7,516 nt of DNA, taken from NCBI GenBank assembly GCA_964411065.1, contig CAYPJO010000081.1, positions 1-7,516 on the forward strand, read 5' to 3'. Source of the DNA: DYHD01 sp964411065 (GTDB taxonomy: Bacteria; Nitrospirota; Thermodesulfovibrionia; Thermodesulfovibrionales; Dissulfurispiraceae). Positions 1 to 6,815 of the stretch are shown here, piece after piece. Position numbers and translations under genes: made by a program. The notes below the pieces were generated by a model. The model was given only the letters and a program-made list of their open reading frames with translations, was not told the origin of the DNA and made no database searches. Numbering within the stretch: position 1 is the first letter of the stretch; each line of letters begins with the position of its first letter.

Positions 1-78
1 ATGTGACATTTCAAAGTAGTAATAAAGTGTGACTTGACTTTAGGAATAACAGTAAAGATGCTTTATACTAATATATCG

Positions 79-348
79 TTAGCCTGTTATTTTCAAAGCT
101 TTTGTAATCTCTGAACTATTTAAAACATTTTCGAGATAATTGATAATATCAATCTTTTCAGGTCTATATTTTATAACTACACTTCCAGATAGAAGACTCG
201 GCTTAATAAATTCTATCCCCTCTGGAACTGGCAATTTTGAAAGTTTCTCCCAAATCTCAAGCAATTTTGACATGGGGATCTTTTTAATATAAGGGATTTC
301 AATCCTTATTCGGCCTGGTATATGATGGACTATCCTGAATGAGAGCAT
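79..348 (-). CDS. Small stand-alone HMA2-type (CxxC-less) domain protein
   Basis: An 89-residue protein made almost entirely of one degenerate heavy-metal-associated (ferredoxin-like) fold. The N-terminal strand runs into GRIRIEIP (residues 11-18), where classical HMA domains carry their metal-binding loop. A helix follows (about 25-38), and a late strand is SGSVVIKY (53-60). There is no cysteine anywhere, so the usual CxxC Cu/Zn/Cd site is absent; the loop is basic (H-H-x-x-G-R-x-R). This matches what I know as the Pfam HMA_2 family. The start is supported by GAGG seven bases upstream of the ATG. It is transcribed divergently from the DUF5132-like gene. No transmembrane segment is visible, so it is probably cytoplasmic or a peripheral partner of the HMA2-tagged ATPase. 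It may be a docking or regulatory module rather than a metal chaperone, but that is inference. The 78 bases downstream hold no clear terminator. Confidence 0.82.
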   Translation of the reverse strand: MLSFRIVHHIPGRIRIEIPYIKKIPMSKLLEIWEKLSKLPVPEGIEFIKPSLLSGSVVIKYRPEKIDIINYLENVLNSSEITKALKITG

Positions 349-475
349 TTATCTACCTCGTCTAAAGAAAAAAATATAAAAGATTTTAAATAGATTTATA
401 TTTCAAAATTATTAAGGAAATATTAAATTTTTATGAATAAATATAGGTAAGTAATGAAAAATTATATAGACACAC

Positions 476-501
476 TGTCACGGTATGTGATAGATTTATC
501 A
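476..501. promoter_or_regulatory. Overlapping short dyads in the divergent intergenic region (possible operator)
   Basis: The 181-bp AT-rich region between the divergent HMA2 and DUF5132-like genes holds two overlapping inverted repeats close to the plus-strand start. The first is TGTCAC-GGTAT-GTGATA (476-492), 5 of 6 pairs with one G/T mismatch. The second is TGATA-GATT-TATCA (488-501), a perfect 5-bp pair. The position, 29-54 bases before the DUF5132-like ATG, would suit an operator or a 5'-UTR element. I could not identify a convincing -35/-10 pair on either strand. In AT-rich DNA short dyads arise by chance, so confidence is low. Confidence 0.25.
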
Positions 502-529
502 TATAAATTACAGCTATTCAGGAGGTCTC

Positions 530-871
530 ATGGCACTTTTTAATAATGGTTTGAAGGGAAATATTCTTAGCGGACTGGCAATAGGAATAGGTGCTACAAT
601 CATTGCTCCTGTTGTTCTTCCTGTTTTAGCAAGTGCTGTAAAACCAATAGCAAAAGCTGCAATAAAAAGCGGCATCATGCTTTATGAAAGAGGCAAAGAG
701 ACAGTTGCTGAAGTCAGCGAGATGGTTGAAGATATTGTTGCTGAGGCTAAAGCTGAGATGTCAGAAGAGAATGTAGAGCCAACACCCATAAAGACAGAAA
801 TGCCAAATATTAATGATGTCGCAAAAGAATCTTCATCTCCCATGGGAACAGTTGGAGAGCGTGGTGTCTGA
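530..871 (+). CDS. DUF5132-like small membrane-associated protein
   Basis: A 113-residue protein. Residues 11-35 form a hydrophobic, glycine-rich segment (SGLAIGIGATIIAP in its first half) long enough to cross a membrane once. Residues 36-79 form an Ala/Lys/Glu-rich amphipathic helix including KSGIMLYERGKE, followed by an acidic stretch. Residues 80-113 are a Pro/Ser/Glu low-complexity tail. This pattern matches small DUF5132-family proteins as I remember them; their molecular role is not established. It has no Cys, His or Trp, so no obvious metal site. The start is set by a strong AGGAGGT (520-526) four to five bases before the ATG. The 3' end overlaps the next gene by 8 bp, so the two are probably translationally coupled. 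By context it may be the membrane anchor or a structural part of the surrounding HMA2/ATPase system (inference). Confidence 0.8.
   Translation: MALFNNGLKGNILSGLAIGIGATIIAPVVLPVLASAVKPIAKAAIKSGIMLYERGKETVAEVSEMVEDIVAEAKAEMSEENVEPTPIKTEMPNINDVAKESSSPMGTVGERGV
854..859 (+). promoter_or_regulatory. Internal ribosome binding site that decides the GTG start of the second HMA2 gene
   Basis: GGAGAG lies inside the end of the DUF5132-like gene, with its GGAG six bases before GTG at 864 and three before GTG at 861. The open frame extends upstream to ATG at 813, but the extra residues are only the alternative-frame reading of the DUF5132-like tail. No comparable ribosome site precedes 813. Confidence 0.6.
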
Positions 872-1355
872 GATTCCAGAAGCCCTTGTTACCCATAAAA
901 TCAAATATAGAGTGAGGATTAAAATACCTTCAAAAAAGGGGGATAGGGACTATTTTAGTTACATTGAGCAAAAACTATTAGAATGTGATGGACTAAATAA
1001 TATAAAAGTCAACCCTGTATCAGGGAGCATTCTCGTTCATCATTCTACAAATATAGGGAATATTTCACAATTTGCTCTTAATACTAAAATCTTCAATCTT
1101 GTGAATAACGACCAAAAACCCTTTGATTTGCATAGCAACATATCAAAGGTTTTTGGAAATTTAAACAAACACTTTCAAGGCTTAACAGGTGGAAGCATAG
1201 ACATCGCTGATGTTGCCTTTTTATCTCTTTTAGGTCTTGGGATTTATCAAATAAGTAGAGGCAATCTCTCTGCTCCAGCCTGGTATACAGCCTTCTGGTA
1301 TGCGTTGGGCATCTTTTCAAAGTCAGGCAAAAAAATAAATAACAATTTAACCTAA
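864..1355 (+). CDS. HMA2-type domain protein with two C-terminal membrane segments
   Basis: With the GTG start at 864 (861 also possible) this is a 163-residue protein. Residues 10-72 form a degenerate HMA fold: the loop reads YRVRIKIP (15-22), replacing both the CxxC of classical HMA domains and the GR-x-R of its neighbours, and the late strand is SGSILVHH (53-60). A polar linker (73-110) leads to two hydrophobic segments, about 115-131 and 137-151 (the second Trp/Tyr-rich), probably a membrane hairpin leaving the HMA domain in the cytoplasm. A short basic/Asn tail ends the protein. It overlaps the DUF5132-like gene by 8 bp (stop TGA inside its fourth and later bases), which suggests coupled translation. 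The single Cys (41) lies outside the usual metal loop. It is likely a membrane-bound partner of the HMA2-tagged ATPase downstream; the ligand is unknown. Confidence 0.8.
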   Translation: MSEIPEALVTHKIKYRVRIKIPSKKGDRDYFSYIEQKLLECDGLNNIKVNPVSGSILVHHSTNIGNISQFALNTKIFNLVNNDQKPFDLHSNISKVFGNLNKHFQGLTGGSIDIADVAFLSLLGLGIYQISRGNLSAPAWYTAFWYALGIFSKSGKKINNNLT

Positions 1356-1386
1356 CTTTAACCAGATTTTAAATTTCCCATAACTT

Positions 1387-1425
1387 TGGACAATCTAAAA
1401 TAAAAGATGTCTATGAAGTTTTTTT
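1387..1425 (+). terminator. Weak terminator-like hairpin after the DUF5132/HMA2 pair
   Basis: An imperfect stem pairs TGGACA(A)TCT (1387-1396, one bulged A) with AGATGTCTA (1405-1413) and is followed five bases later by seven T (1419-1425). The stem is AT-rich and bulged, so termination would be partial at best. If it works, the 22-mer repeat gene and the ATPase need their own promoter in the rest of this 267-bp gap, where I see no convincing -35/-10 pair. Confidence 0.35.
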
Positions 1426-1542
1426 CAAATGCAACTTTTGTCTTTCATCAACTCATAGCATCGTTAAGTAACAATTCAAAAACAATCTGTAAAATTTCAA
1501 AAATAATATATCAGGGAATAAATTGAAAAAAATTTATCCGTG

Positions 1543-1580
1543 CAGACAGAAAAGGCAAGAGAATTCAATTCTACTGTCTG
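1543..1580. repeat. Nested inverted repeats upstream of the 22-mer repeat gene
   Basis: CAGACAG (1543-1549) is the perfect complement of CTGTCTG (1574-1580). The 24 bases between include a second dyad, AGAATT-C-AATTCT (1560-1572). The element sits 43-80 bases before the start codon, suitable for an operator or a branched 5'-leader RNA. No ligand-binding RNA family is recognised. The rest of the gap (1426-1542) is plain AT-rich DNA in which I see no gene. Confidence 0.3.
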
Positions 1581-1622
1581 AACATTTAAAAACAACAAGT
1601 CTGTGGTGTAAGGAGGGCTAAA

Positions 1623-2318
1623 ATGGCAGAAGAAGGATTAGAGGATGTAAGCACTAAAAGCGAAAACATTGGTAAAGTAGGAACTGCAATTAAAGATGGT
1701 GTTATCAGCAGTTTGAAAGGTATTAATGAGATTGAGGCAGAGATTGTTAGTCTCGTAAAAAACACTGTATCAAATACTCTAAGGGCTACGGGCTCTGTTG
1801 CGAATGAAAGTGTTGATGTTGCAAAAGATGTAGTAAAAGGGGCAATTCAAGCAACAGAAGAGGTTGGCACAGGTCTTATCCTTAGCATTAAAAATGTCGC
1901 AAAAGGCATCGTTATGGGCGTTGCTGATGTGGGTGGCGATATCATTACAGCCTCCAGTCAAACAGTTAAAGGTGCTGTCAAAGGAGCTGCAGAGATAGGC
2001 GCCGATGTTGGTTTAGTAGCAAGAAGATCTGTAGATGGCATTATTGAAGCTACCAAAGAAGTGGGCGGTAATGTGGAAGAGGTTGCCAAGGTTGCAGTAG
2101 GCGGGGCAATTGAGACAGCAGGGACAATAGGCACCACTGCAGTGAAGACAGTTAAAGACATGCTTGTAGGTGTTGTTGAAGGTGTTAAAGAGGTTGCAAG
2201 TGCTGCATTGCCTAAACCAAGAACAACCACCACAACTGAGTCTGTAACTCCACCTACAGAGGATAAAACTGAAGCACCTGAAATTACAACAAAAAGCAGG
2301 GGGCGAAGGAGCGAATAA
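1623..2318 (+). CDS. Protein of six exact-period 22-residue amphipathic repeats
   Basis: A 231-residue protein of no family I can name with confidence. Residues 1-60 are a polar/helical lead-in with a degenerate seventh repeat at about 49-60. Six repeats then follow with a strict 22-residue period: the key glycine falls at 73, 95, 117, 139, 161 and 183, and a second small residue at 82, 104, 126, 148, 170 (Gly) and 192 (Ala). The unit is roughly V-K-G-x-[IV]-x-x-[AG]-x-[ED]-[VI]-G. A 22-residue period (2 x 11) is typical of lipid-binding amphipathic helices such as apolipoproteins, synuclein and perilipins, and also of LEA-like proteins. Residues 197-231 are a Thr/Pro/Glu tail ending in basic KSRGRRSE. 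The protein has no Phe, Tyr, Trp, Cys or His, and no Pro before the tail. A strong AGGAGGG (1611-1617) sets the start. It ends six bases before the ATPase. A membrane-coating or scaffold role is inference. Confidence 0.85.
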   Translation: MAEEGLEDVSTKSENIGKVGTAIKDGVISSLKGINEIEAEIVSLVKNTVSNTLRATGSVANESVDVAKDVVKGAIQATEEVGTGLILSIKNVAKGIVMGVADVGGDIITASSQTVKGAVKGAAEIGADVGLVARRSVDGIIEATKEVGGNVEEVAKVAVGGAIETAGTIGTTAVKTVKDMLVGVVEGVKEVASAALPKPRTTTTTESVTPPTEDKTEAPEITTKSRGRRSE

Positions 2319-2324
2319 TCAGGT

Positions 2325-5300
2325 GTGGTTCAATTAATACATAACTCAGTAAAAGGTCGTGCCCGCTTTAAAGTAGGAGGATTGTATCGTTCTGAATCTC
2401 TCAAGGAATATCTTGTATCTAGAATTTCTAAGACAGAAGGCATATGTTATTTTAAAGCAAATACACTAACAGGAAACCTTCTTGTCTTGTATAATTCTAA
2501 TAAAACTGCTCCTCAGGTAGGTTCGATTCTTGAGAGCTTTATACATGAGTATCATAATCATAATAATGCTCCGATGTCAGAACAGACAGGGAATTTGAAA
2601 AAAAGAGACATCGGAGCAAAAATATGTGAAAAGCAAACCTCCTTAGACTCAACTCAAAAGAAAAAGTTTATCAGCAGAAGAAAACTTAGAAAATCAATTA
2701 TAAACTCTGAAGACCAGATATTACAGAAATGGCATTTAATCGAATCTGATAAAGTCCTCGATTATTTCAATGTAGATAAAGATATCGGTCTTACCTCTGA
2801 GGTGGCAGATCAGAATCTCAAAAAATATGGGCTAAATGTCCTGCCTGAAGCAGTCCCTCGTTCAGGATTCAATATATTCATAGATCAGTTCAAATCAATC
2901 CCTGTAGCATTGTTGAGTATCGCAGCAGGCATTTCCATCTTTACAGGCGGTTTAGCTGATGCCATCATTATAATGGGAGTTGTAACTATTAATGCTGTGA
3001 TCGGCTATATGACAGAAAGCCATGCTGAGAAGACTATACATTCATTGAAAAGCCTTGTTAGACCATCAGCTTTTGTAATAAGAGACATGAAGGTAAAACA
3101 GATTGGTGCAGAAGAGATAGTGCCTGGAGATATTCTTTTATTAAGGCCTGGCAGTTATATAGCTGCCGATGCCAGGCTTATAGAAGCTCAACATCTCAGT
3201 GTTGATGAGTCTTTGCTGACAGGTGAAAGTATGCCAGTTTTAAAGTGTGTAGATGCATTGAAGATAAATCATCTTATCCCTGACATTCCTCTTGCAGAGA
3301 GATTCAATATGGTTTATATGGGAACACTCGTTACAGGCGGACAAGGTCTTGCTGTAGTTACCGCAACTGGCAGGTTCACAGAGATAGGTAAAATACAGAC
3401 CCTTGTTGGAAAAGCAAACCCTCCAGAAACGCCTATGGAAAAACAGTTAAATACAATGGGAACTCAACTTGTAACAATAAGCGGTTTTGTGTGTATCGGC
3501 ATTTTCTTTATTGGACTTCTTCGTGGTTATGGACTTTTACAGATGATTAAAACTTCAATATCCCTCGCTGTTGCTGCTGTGCCAGAAGGGTTACCCACCG
3601 TTGCAACAACGACGCTCGCCCTTGGCATAAGAAGTATGCGCCGTCATAATGTTCTAATTAGACATCTAAACGCTGTTGAAACACTCGGTTGTGTTCAAAC
3701 AATATGCCTTGACAAGACAGGCACATTAACAATGAATAAGATGTCAGTAGTTCTTATACATACTGGCATGAGAAGGATCAAAGTATCAGAAGGCAAGTTT
3801 GAGGTTGTTGATGCAATAATTAGTGGCGGTAAATCTCTTAAAGGAGCATATCAAGTAAATAACCCTATAAAACCTTATCAAATAGATGAACTCCTTAAAC
3901 TAATTCACATCTGTGTTTTATGTAGTGAGAGTGAGATAGTAAAAAAGGGTAATGAATATATTATAAATGGCTCTCCTACAGAAAATGCCCTCGTTAACCT
4001 TGCTATATCTTCAGGTGTCGATGTTATTGCTATCAGGAAAAAATTCCCCCTTTTAAATATCAAGCATCGTTCCGAAAAGATTAACTATATGGTTACCATC
4101 CATAATGTGAGCAATATAGGCAATAGTGGGGTCTGCCCAAAAATCATTGCAATTAAAGGTAGTCCTTTAGAAGTGCTCTCTTTATGCAATTACTATATGA
4201 TGGATGGGAAAAAAATACTTCTTTCAGATGAAGACCGTATAAAATTTGAAATAGAGAATGAAAAAATGGCAAGTGATGCATTAAGAGTGCTTGGTGTTGC
4301 TTATGCTTTCATAGATGAAAAAATACTTACAAGTTTTGCCTCTTCAGGCTTTGAAGATAATGGGTCTATTAAAGAATCAATTCATGAACTATTGCATTAT
4401 ACAAAAGACATTATATGGCTTGGTCTGATTGGTATAGCCGACCCTGTAAGAGATGGAGTAAAAGACCTGATAGGCGATTTTCACAAAGCTGGCATAGATA
4501 CCATCATGATTACAGGCGACCAGGGTCCTACGGCATACGCAATAGGTAAAGAACTCAATCTGAGCAAAGACGGACAACTTGAGATTCTTGATTCTACATA
4601 TCTCTCTGACCTGCAGCCTGATATCATGAGGGCGATGTGCAATAGAGTTCATATATTCTCAAGGGCAAGCCCTGCCCATAAACTACAGATTGTGCAGGCA
4701 TTGCAGAGTGCTGGAAGAGTTGTTGCCATGACAGGAGATGGCATAAATGATGGACCAGCCCTAAAGGCTGCAGACATAGGGATCGCTATGGGGCATAAAG
4801 GCACAGATGTTGCCCGTGAAGTTGCCGATGTCGTTCTCGAAGATGACAACATGGAAACGATGATTATTGCTATTAGTCAGGGCAGGACAATCTACAATAA
4901 TATCAGGAAATCAGTGCATTTTCTTCTGTCAACAAACCTGAGCGAGATAATTGTTATGTTCACAGCTATAGCTTTTGGGCTTGGTCAACCATTAAGTGCC
5001 ATGCAGCTTTTATGGATTAATCTAATATCAGACATAGCACCTGGTCTTGCCCTTGCGCTTGAACCGCCAGAGCCTGATGTTTTGAGCACACCACCACGGG
5101 ATCCCAATGAACCAATTATTAAGCCATCTGATTTTAAAAGAATTGCATTTGAGTCAGCGGTGCTTTCTGCAGGTGCACTCACTGCATATGGTTATGGTAT
5201 AGGGAGATATGGAATTGGTCCCACTGCAAGCACAATGGCATTCATAAGCCTTTCAACAGGGCAGATACTCCATTCAATTAGTTGTCGTTCGGGCAGGCAA

Positions 5301-5507
5301 AGTATCTTTTCAAAGGAACAATTCCCGCAAAACAAATATTTGACAGCGGCCATTTCTGGTTCATTACTCCTTCAGGCTTTCGCCATGATAGTGCCCGGAC
5401 TGAGAAGCCTGTTGGGTATTTCAAATATTGGCTTGTTAGATGGCTTTGTTATAGGATGCTCTTCTGTAGCACCATTGCTGATAAATGAGGCTACAAAGAG
5501 CAGTTAG
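2325..5507 (+). CDS. P2-type cation-transporting ATPase with N-terminal HMA2 domain
   Basis: A 1060-residue ion pump. Residues 1-75 are a CxxC-less HMA2 domain (GRARFKV 11-17; TGNLLVLY 49-56), followed by a small His cluster (74, 77, 79) and a polar linker to about 125. The pump core is complete: cation-ATPase N-terminal region about 135-185, M1/M2 about 190-227, TGES 299-302, PEGLP in M4 at 420-424, phosphorylated Asp463 in DKTGTLT, KGSP 611-614, TGD 730-732, TGDGIND 803-809. M5 has N871-L-S-E874 and M6 has N899-L-I-S-D903, matching Ca2+-ATPase ligands N768/E771 and N796/T799(Ser)/D800; the M8 Glu908 equivalent seems absent (about 977). This points to a P2A/PMR1-like Ca2+ or Mn2+ pump, possibly with one site, not a P1B heavy-metal pump (no CPx/SPC). 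GTG is the first possible start after an in-frame stop; AAGGAG (2306-2311) is 13 bases away, rather far. The substrate is inferred. Confidence 0.9.
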   Translation: MVQLIHNSVKGRARFKVGGLYRSESLKEYLVSRISKTEGICYFKANTLTGNLLVLYNSNKTAPQVGSILESFIHEYHNHNNAPMSEQTGNLKKRDIGAKICEKQTSLDSTQKKKFISRRKLRKSIINSEDQILQKWHLIESDKVLDYFNVDKDIGLTSEVADQNLKKYGLNVLPEAVPRSGFNIFIDQFKSIPVALLSIAAGISIFTGGLADAIIIMGVVTINAVIGYMTESHAEKTIHSLKSLVRPSAFVIRDMKVKQIGAEEIVPGDILLLRPGSYIAADARLIEAQHLSVDESLLTGESMPVLKCVDALKINHLIPDIPLAERFNMVYMGTLVTGGQGLAVVTATGRFTEIGKIQTLVGKANPPETPMEKQLNTMGTQLVTISGFVCIGIFFIGLLRGYGLLQMIKTSISLAVAAVPEGLPTVATTTLALGIRSMRRHNVLIRHLNAVETLGCVQTICLDKTGTLTMNKMSVVLIHTGMRRIKVSEGKFEVVDAIISGGKSLKGAYQVNNPIKPYQIDELLKLIHICVLCSESEIVKKGNEYIINGSPTENALVNLAISSGVDVIAIRKKFPLLNIKHRSEKINYMVTIHNVSNIGNSGVCPKIIAIKGSPLEVLSLCNYYMMDGKKILLSDEDRIKFEIENEKMASDALRVLGVAYAFIDEKILTSFASSGFEDNGSIKESIHELLHYTKDIIWLGLIGIADPVRDGVKDLIGDFHKAGIDTIMITGDQGPTAYAIGKELNLSKDGQLEILDSTYLSDLQPDIMRAMCNRVHIFSRASPAHKLQIVQALQSAGRVVAMTGDGINDGPALKAADIGIAMGHKGTDVAREVADVVLEDDNMETMIIAISQGRTIYNNIRKSVHFLLSTNLSEIIVMFTAIAFGLGQPLSAMQLLWINLISDIAPGLALALEPPEPDVLSTPPRDPNEPIIKPSDFKRIAFESAVLSAGALTAYGYGIGRYGIGPTASTMAFISLSTGQILHSISCRSGRQSIFSKEQFPQNKYLTAAISGSLLLQAFAMIVPGLRSLLGISNIGLLDGFVIGCSSVAPLLINEATKSS

Positions 5508-5543
5508 TTAATCAAAACAATATGGCACTTGATTAAATCTTTG

Positions 5544-5567
5544 CCTATAAAGCCTTTATGGGGTGAT
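5544..5567 (+). promoter_or_regulatory. Ribosome binding site of the MetK-like gene, partly inside a small hairpin
   Basis: GGGGTGAT (5560-5567) lies just before GTG at 5570 and matches the anti-Shine-Dalgarno end of 16S rRNA well; it supports GTG as the start rather than Met6. Upstream CCTATAA (5544-5550) can pair with TTATGGG (5556-5562), with one G-U pair and a 5-base loop, hiding the first three Gs. This could damp translation, but the stem is short and weak. Confidence 0.45.
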
Positions 5568-5569
5568 AT

Positions 5570-6757
5570 GTGAAAAAAGATTTTATGTTCACTTCAGAAT
5601 CTGTAACAGAAGGACATCCAGATAAGTTATGTGATCAGATTAGTGATGCAATAGTTGACCATTTTCTCCAAAGAGACCCTTTTTCAAGGGTTATAGCTGA
5701 ATGTGCAGTCTCAACATCCATTGTTTTTATTGCTGCAAGATTTGCATCCAATGCTAACATAGATTTCTCCAACATTGCCCGAAAAGTTATAAATCAGATT
5801 GGCTATGAACAAAATGCCTTTAACAGCAAGACTTGTAGCATCCTTACAAGTTTACGGGAATTTCAAGAAAAGGACCTCTGCCATTTCGATGAAAGAAAGC
5901 TTTCAGATGACGAAATAGAAAAAATTCCTGCAAAAAATCAAGTAACACTTTTTGGTTTTGCCTGCAGACAAACCCCCTCATTTATGCCGCTACCCATATG
6001 GTTAGCACACAAGCTTGCAAGACGGCTGACTGCTGTAAGGCTACAGAAAATCTTACCATATCTTGCACCAGATGGAAAGACGCAGGTGGGCATTGAATAT
6101 AAAGATCGAAAGCCTTATAGGATACATAGCTTAACCATTGTAGCCAGTCAAAACATGGCATCAGAAAGTGATTTAGGCAAACTGAGGGCTGATATACATG
6201 AGGTAGTTATAACACCAGTTTTTAACGATGAGGAAATAAAACCTGATGAAAAGACAAGGATTTTTATAAATCCTGACGGACCATTCATTACTGGCGGCCC
6301 ATCTTTGCATTCAGGGCTAACAGGGCGAAAGAATGCCATTGATACCTATGGAGAATATTCGCGCCATAGTGGTTCAGCCCTTAGCGGAAAGGATCCTATG
6401 CGTATAGACAGAGTTGGGACTTATGCTGCTCGCTATGCAGCTAAAAATGTTGTAGCTGCCGGACTTGCCGATGAGTGTGAGGTACAATTGAGCTATACAA
6501 TTGGTCTATCACGACCAGTTAGTGTCCAGGTTGAGACATTTAATACTGGCAAGATTTCTGATGAGGAGATTGCTGAAAGGATTAAAGTAAATTTTGACTT
6601 TAGATTGGCAGGTATTATGAAAAAATTTAATTTGAGATACCTTCCTTCTATAATAAAGGGAGGTTTTTACAGAAAGCTTGCATCTTACGGTCATATGGGT
6701 AGAATGGATATTGGATTACCCTGGGAATTGACCGATAAGGCTGAGATTCTCAAATAG
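5570..6757 (+). CDS. Divergent S-adenosylmethionine synthetase (MetK) paralogue with altered substrate pocket
   Basis: A 395-residue protein collinear with MetK, which makes S-adenosylmethionine from ATP and methionine. Conserved (E. coli number first): H14/H16, D16/D18, K17/K19, E42/E44, K165/K170, F230/F239, R244/R253, K245/K254, K265/K274, D271/D280. These bind phosphates, Mg2+ and K+. Changed: E55 to R57 (GGE becomes AAR), D118 to N123 (GAGDQG becomes PAKNQV), D238 to H247, K269 to R278. The flexible-loop segment (about 95-118) is also rewritten. Both family signatures, around GAGDQG and GGGAFSGKD (here SGSALSGKD), are broken, while the C-terminus (ASYGHMGR, PWE, TDKAEILK) is well kept. 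There is no frameshift or truncation, so selection has kept a folded protein. It follows the ATPase by 62 bp, probably in the same operon. It is unlikely to be the housekeeping MetK; it may bind ATP or tripolyphosphate with another co-substrate, or be regulatory (inference). Confidence 0.88.
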   Translation: MKKDFMFTSESVTEGHPDKLCDQISDAIVDHFLQRDPFSRVIAECAVSTSIVFIAARFASNANIDFSNIARKVINQIGYEQNAFNSKTCSILTSLREFQEKDLCHFDERKLSDDEIEKIPAKNQVTLFGFACRQTPSFMPLPIWLAHKLARRLTAVRLQKILPYLAPDGKTQVGIEYKDRKPYRIHSLTIVASQNMASESDLGKLRADIHEVVITPVFNDEEIKPDEKTRIFINPDGPFITGGPSLHSGLTGRKNAIDTYGEYSRHSGSALSGKDPMRIDRVGTYAARYAAKNVVAAGLADECEVQLSYTIGLSRPVSVQVETFNTGKISDEEIAERIKVNFDFRLAGIMKKFNLRYLPSIIKGGFYRKLASYGHMGRMDIGLPWELTDKAEILK

Positions 6758-6777
6758 AAGTAGTAAATTGACAATTA

Positions 6778-6812
6778 TAATGTCATGGTGAAAAAATCTC
6801 ACCATGACATTA
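6778..6812. repeat. Perfect 14-bp inverted repeat between convergent genes
   Basis: TAATGTCATGGTGA (6778-6791) pairs perfectly with TCACCATGACATTA (6799-6812) across a 7-base loop, 21 bases after the MetK-like stop codon. Neither strand has a T-run directly after it, so it is not a standard intrinsic terminator. It may protect the 3' end of the mRNA or serve as a dyad that blocks convergent transcription, together with the adjacent minus-strand terminator. Confidence 0.55.
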
Positions 6813-6815
6813 GTT

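Noticed and set aside
813..863. Upstream ATG start at 813 for the second HMA2 gene, giving 180 residues
   Set aside because: The extra N-terminus is only the alternative-frame reading of the DUF5132-like tail, has no ribosome site, and would overlap the previous gene by 59 bp; GTG at 864 has GGAG six bases upstream.
1093..1320. Minus-strand open frame inside the second HMA2 gene
   Set aside because: No ribosome site and no recognisable domain, and the plus strand encodes a recognisable HMA2 and membrane protein.
1958..2233. Minus-strand open frame opposite the 22-mer repeat gene
   Set aside because: It is the antisense of regular Val/Ala/Gly/Lys codons, giving a Thr/Ala/Pro/Ser-rich translation with no domain and no ribosome site; the plus strand has the clear start and exact repeats.
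1623..2318. LEA, phasin or apolipoprotein family assignment for the repeat protein
   Set aside because: The 11/22-mer periodicity is shared by all of these through convergence; no family-specific motif is visible, so no family name is given.
2325..5507. Identification of the pump as a ferrosome FezB or other P1B metal ATPase
   Set aside because: The M4 motif is PEGLP, not CPC/CPx/SPC, and M5/M6 match Ca2+-ATPases; only the HMA-like N-terminus and the context resemble ferrosome loci.
5522..5544. Sigma-54-like promoter (TGGCAC then TTGC) before the MetK-like gene
   Set aside because: The spacing between the two elements is 12 bases, far from the four to five required.
5570..6757. Plain annotation as housekeeping metK
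   Set aside because: Four substrate-pocket positions and both family signatures are changed, although the overall fold is clearly MetK.
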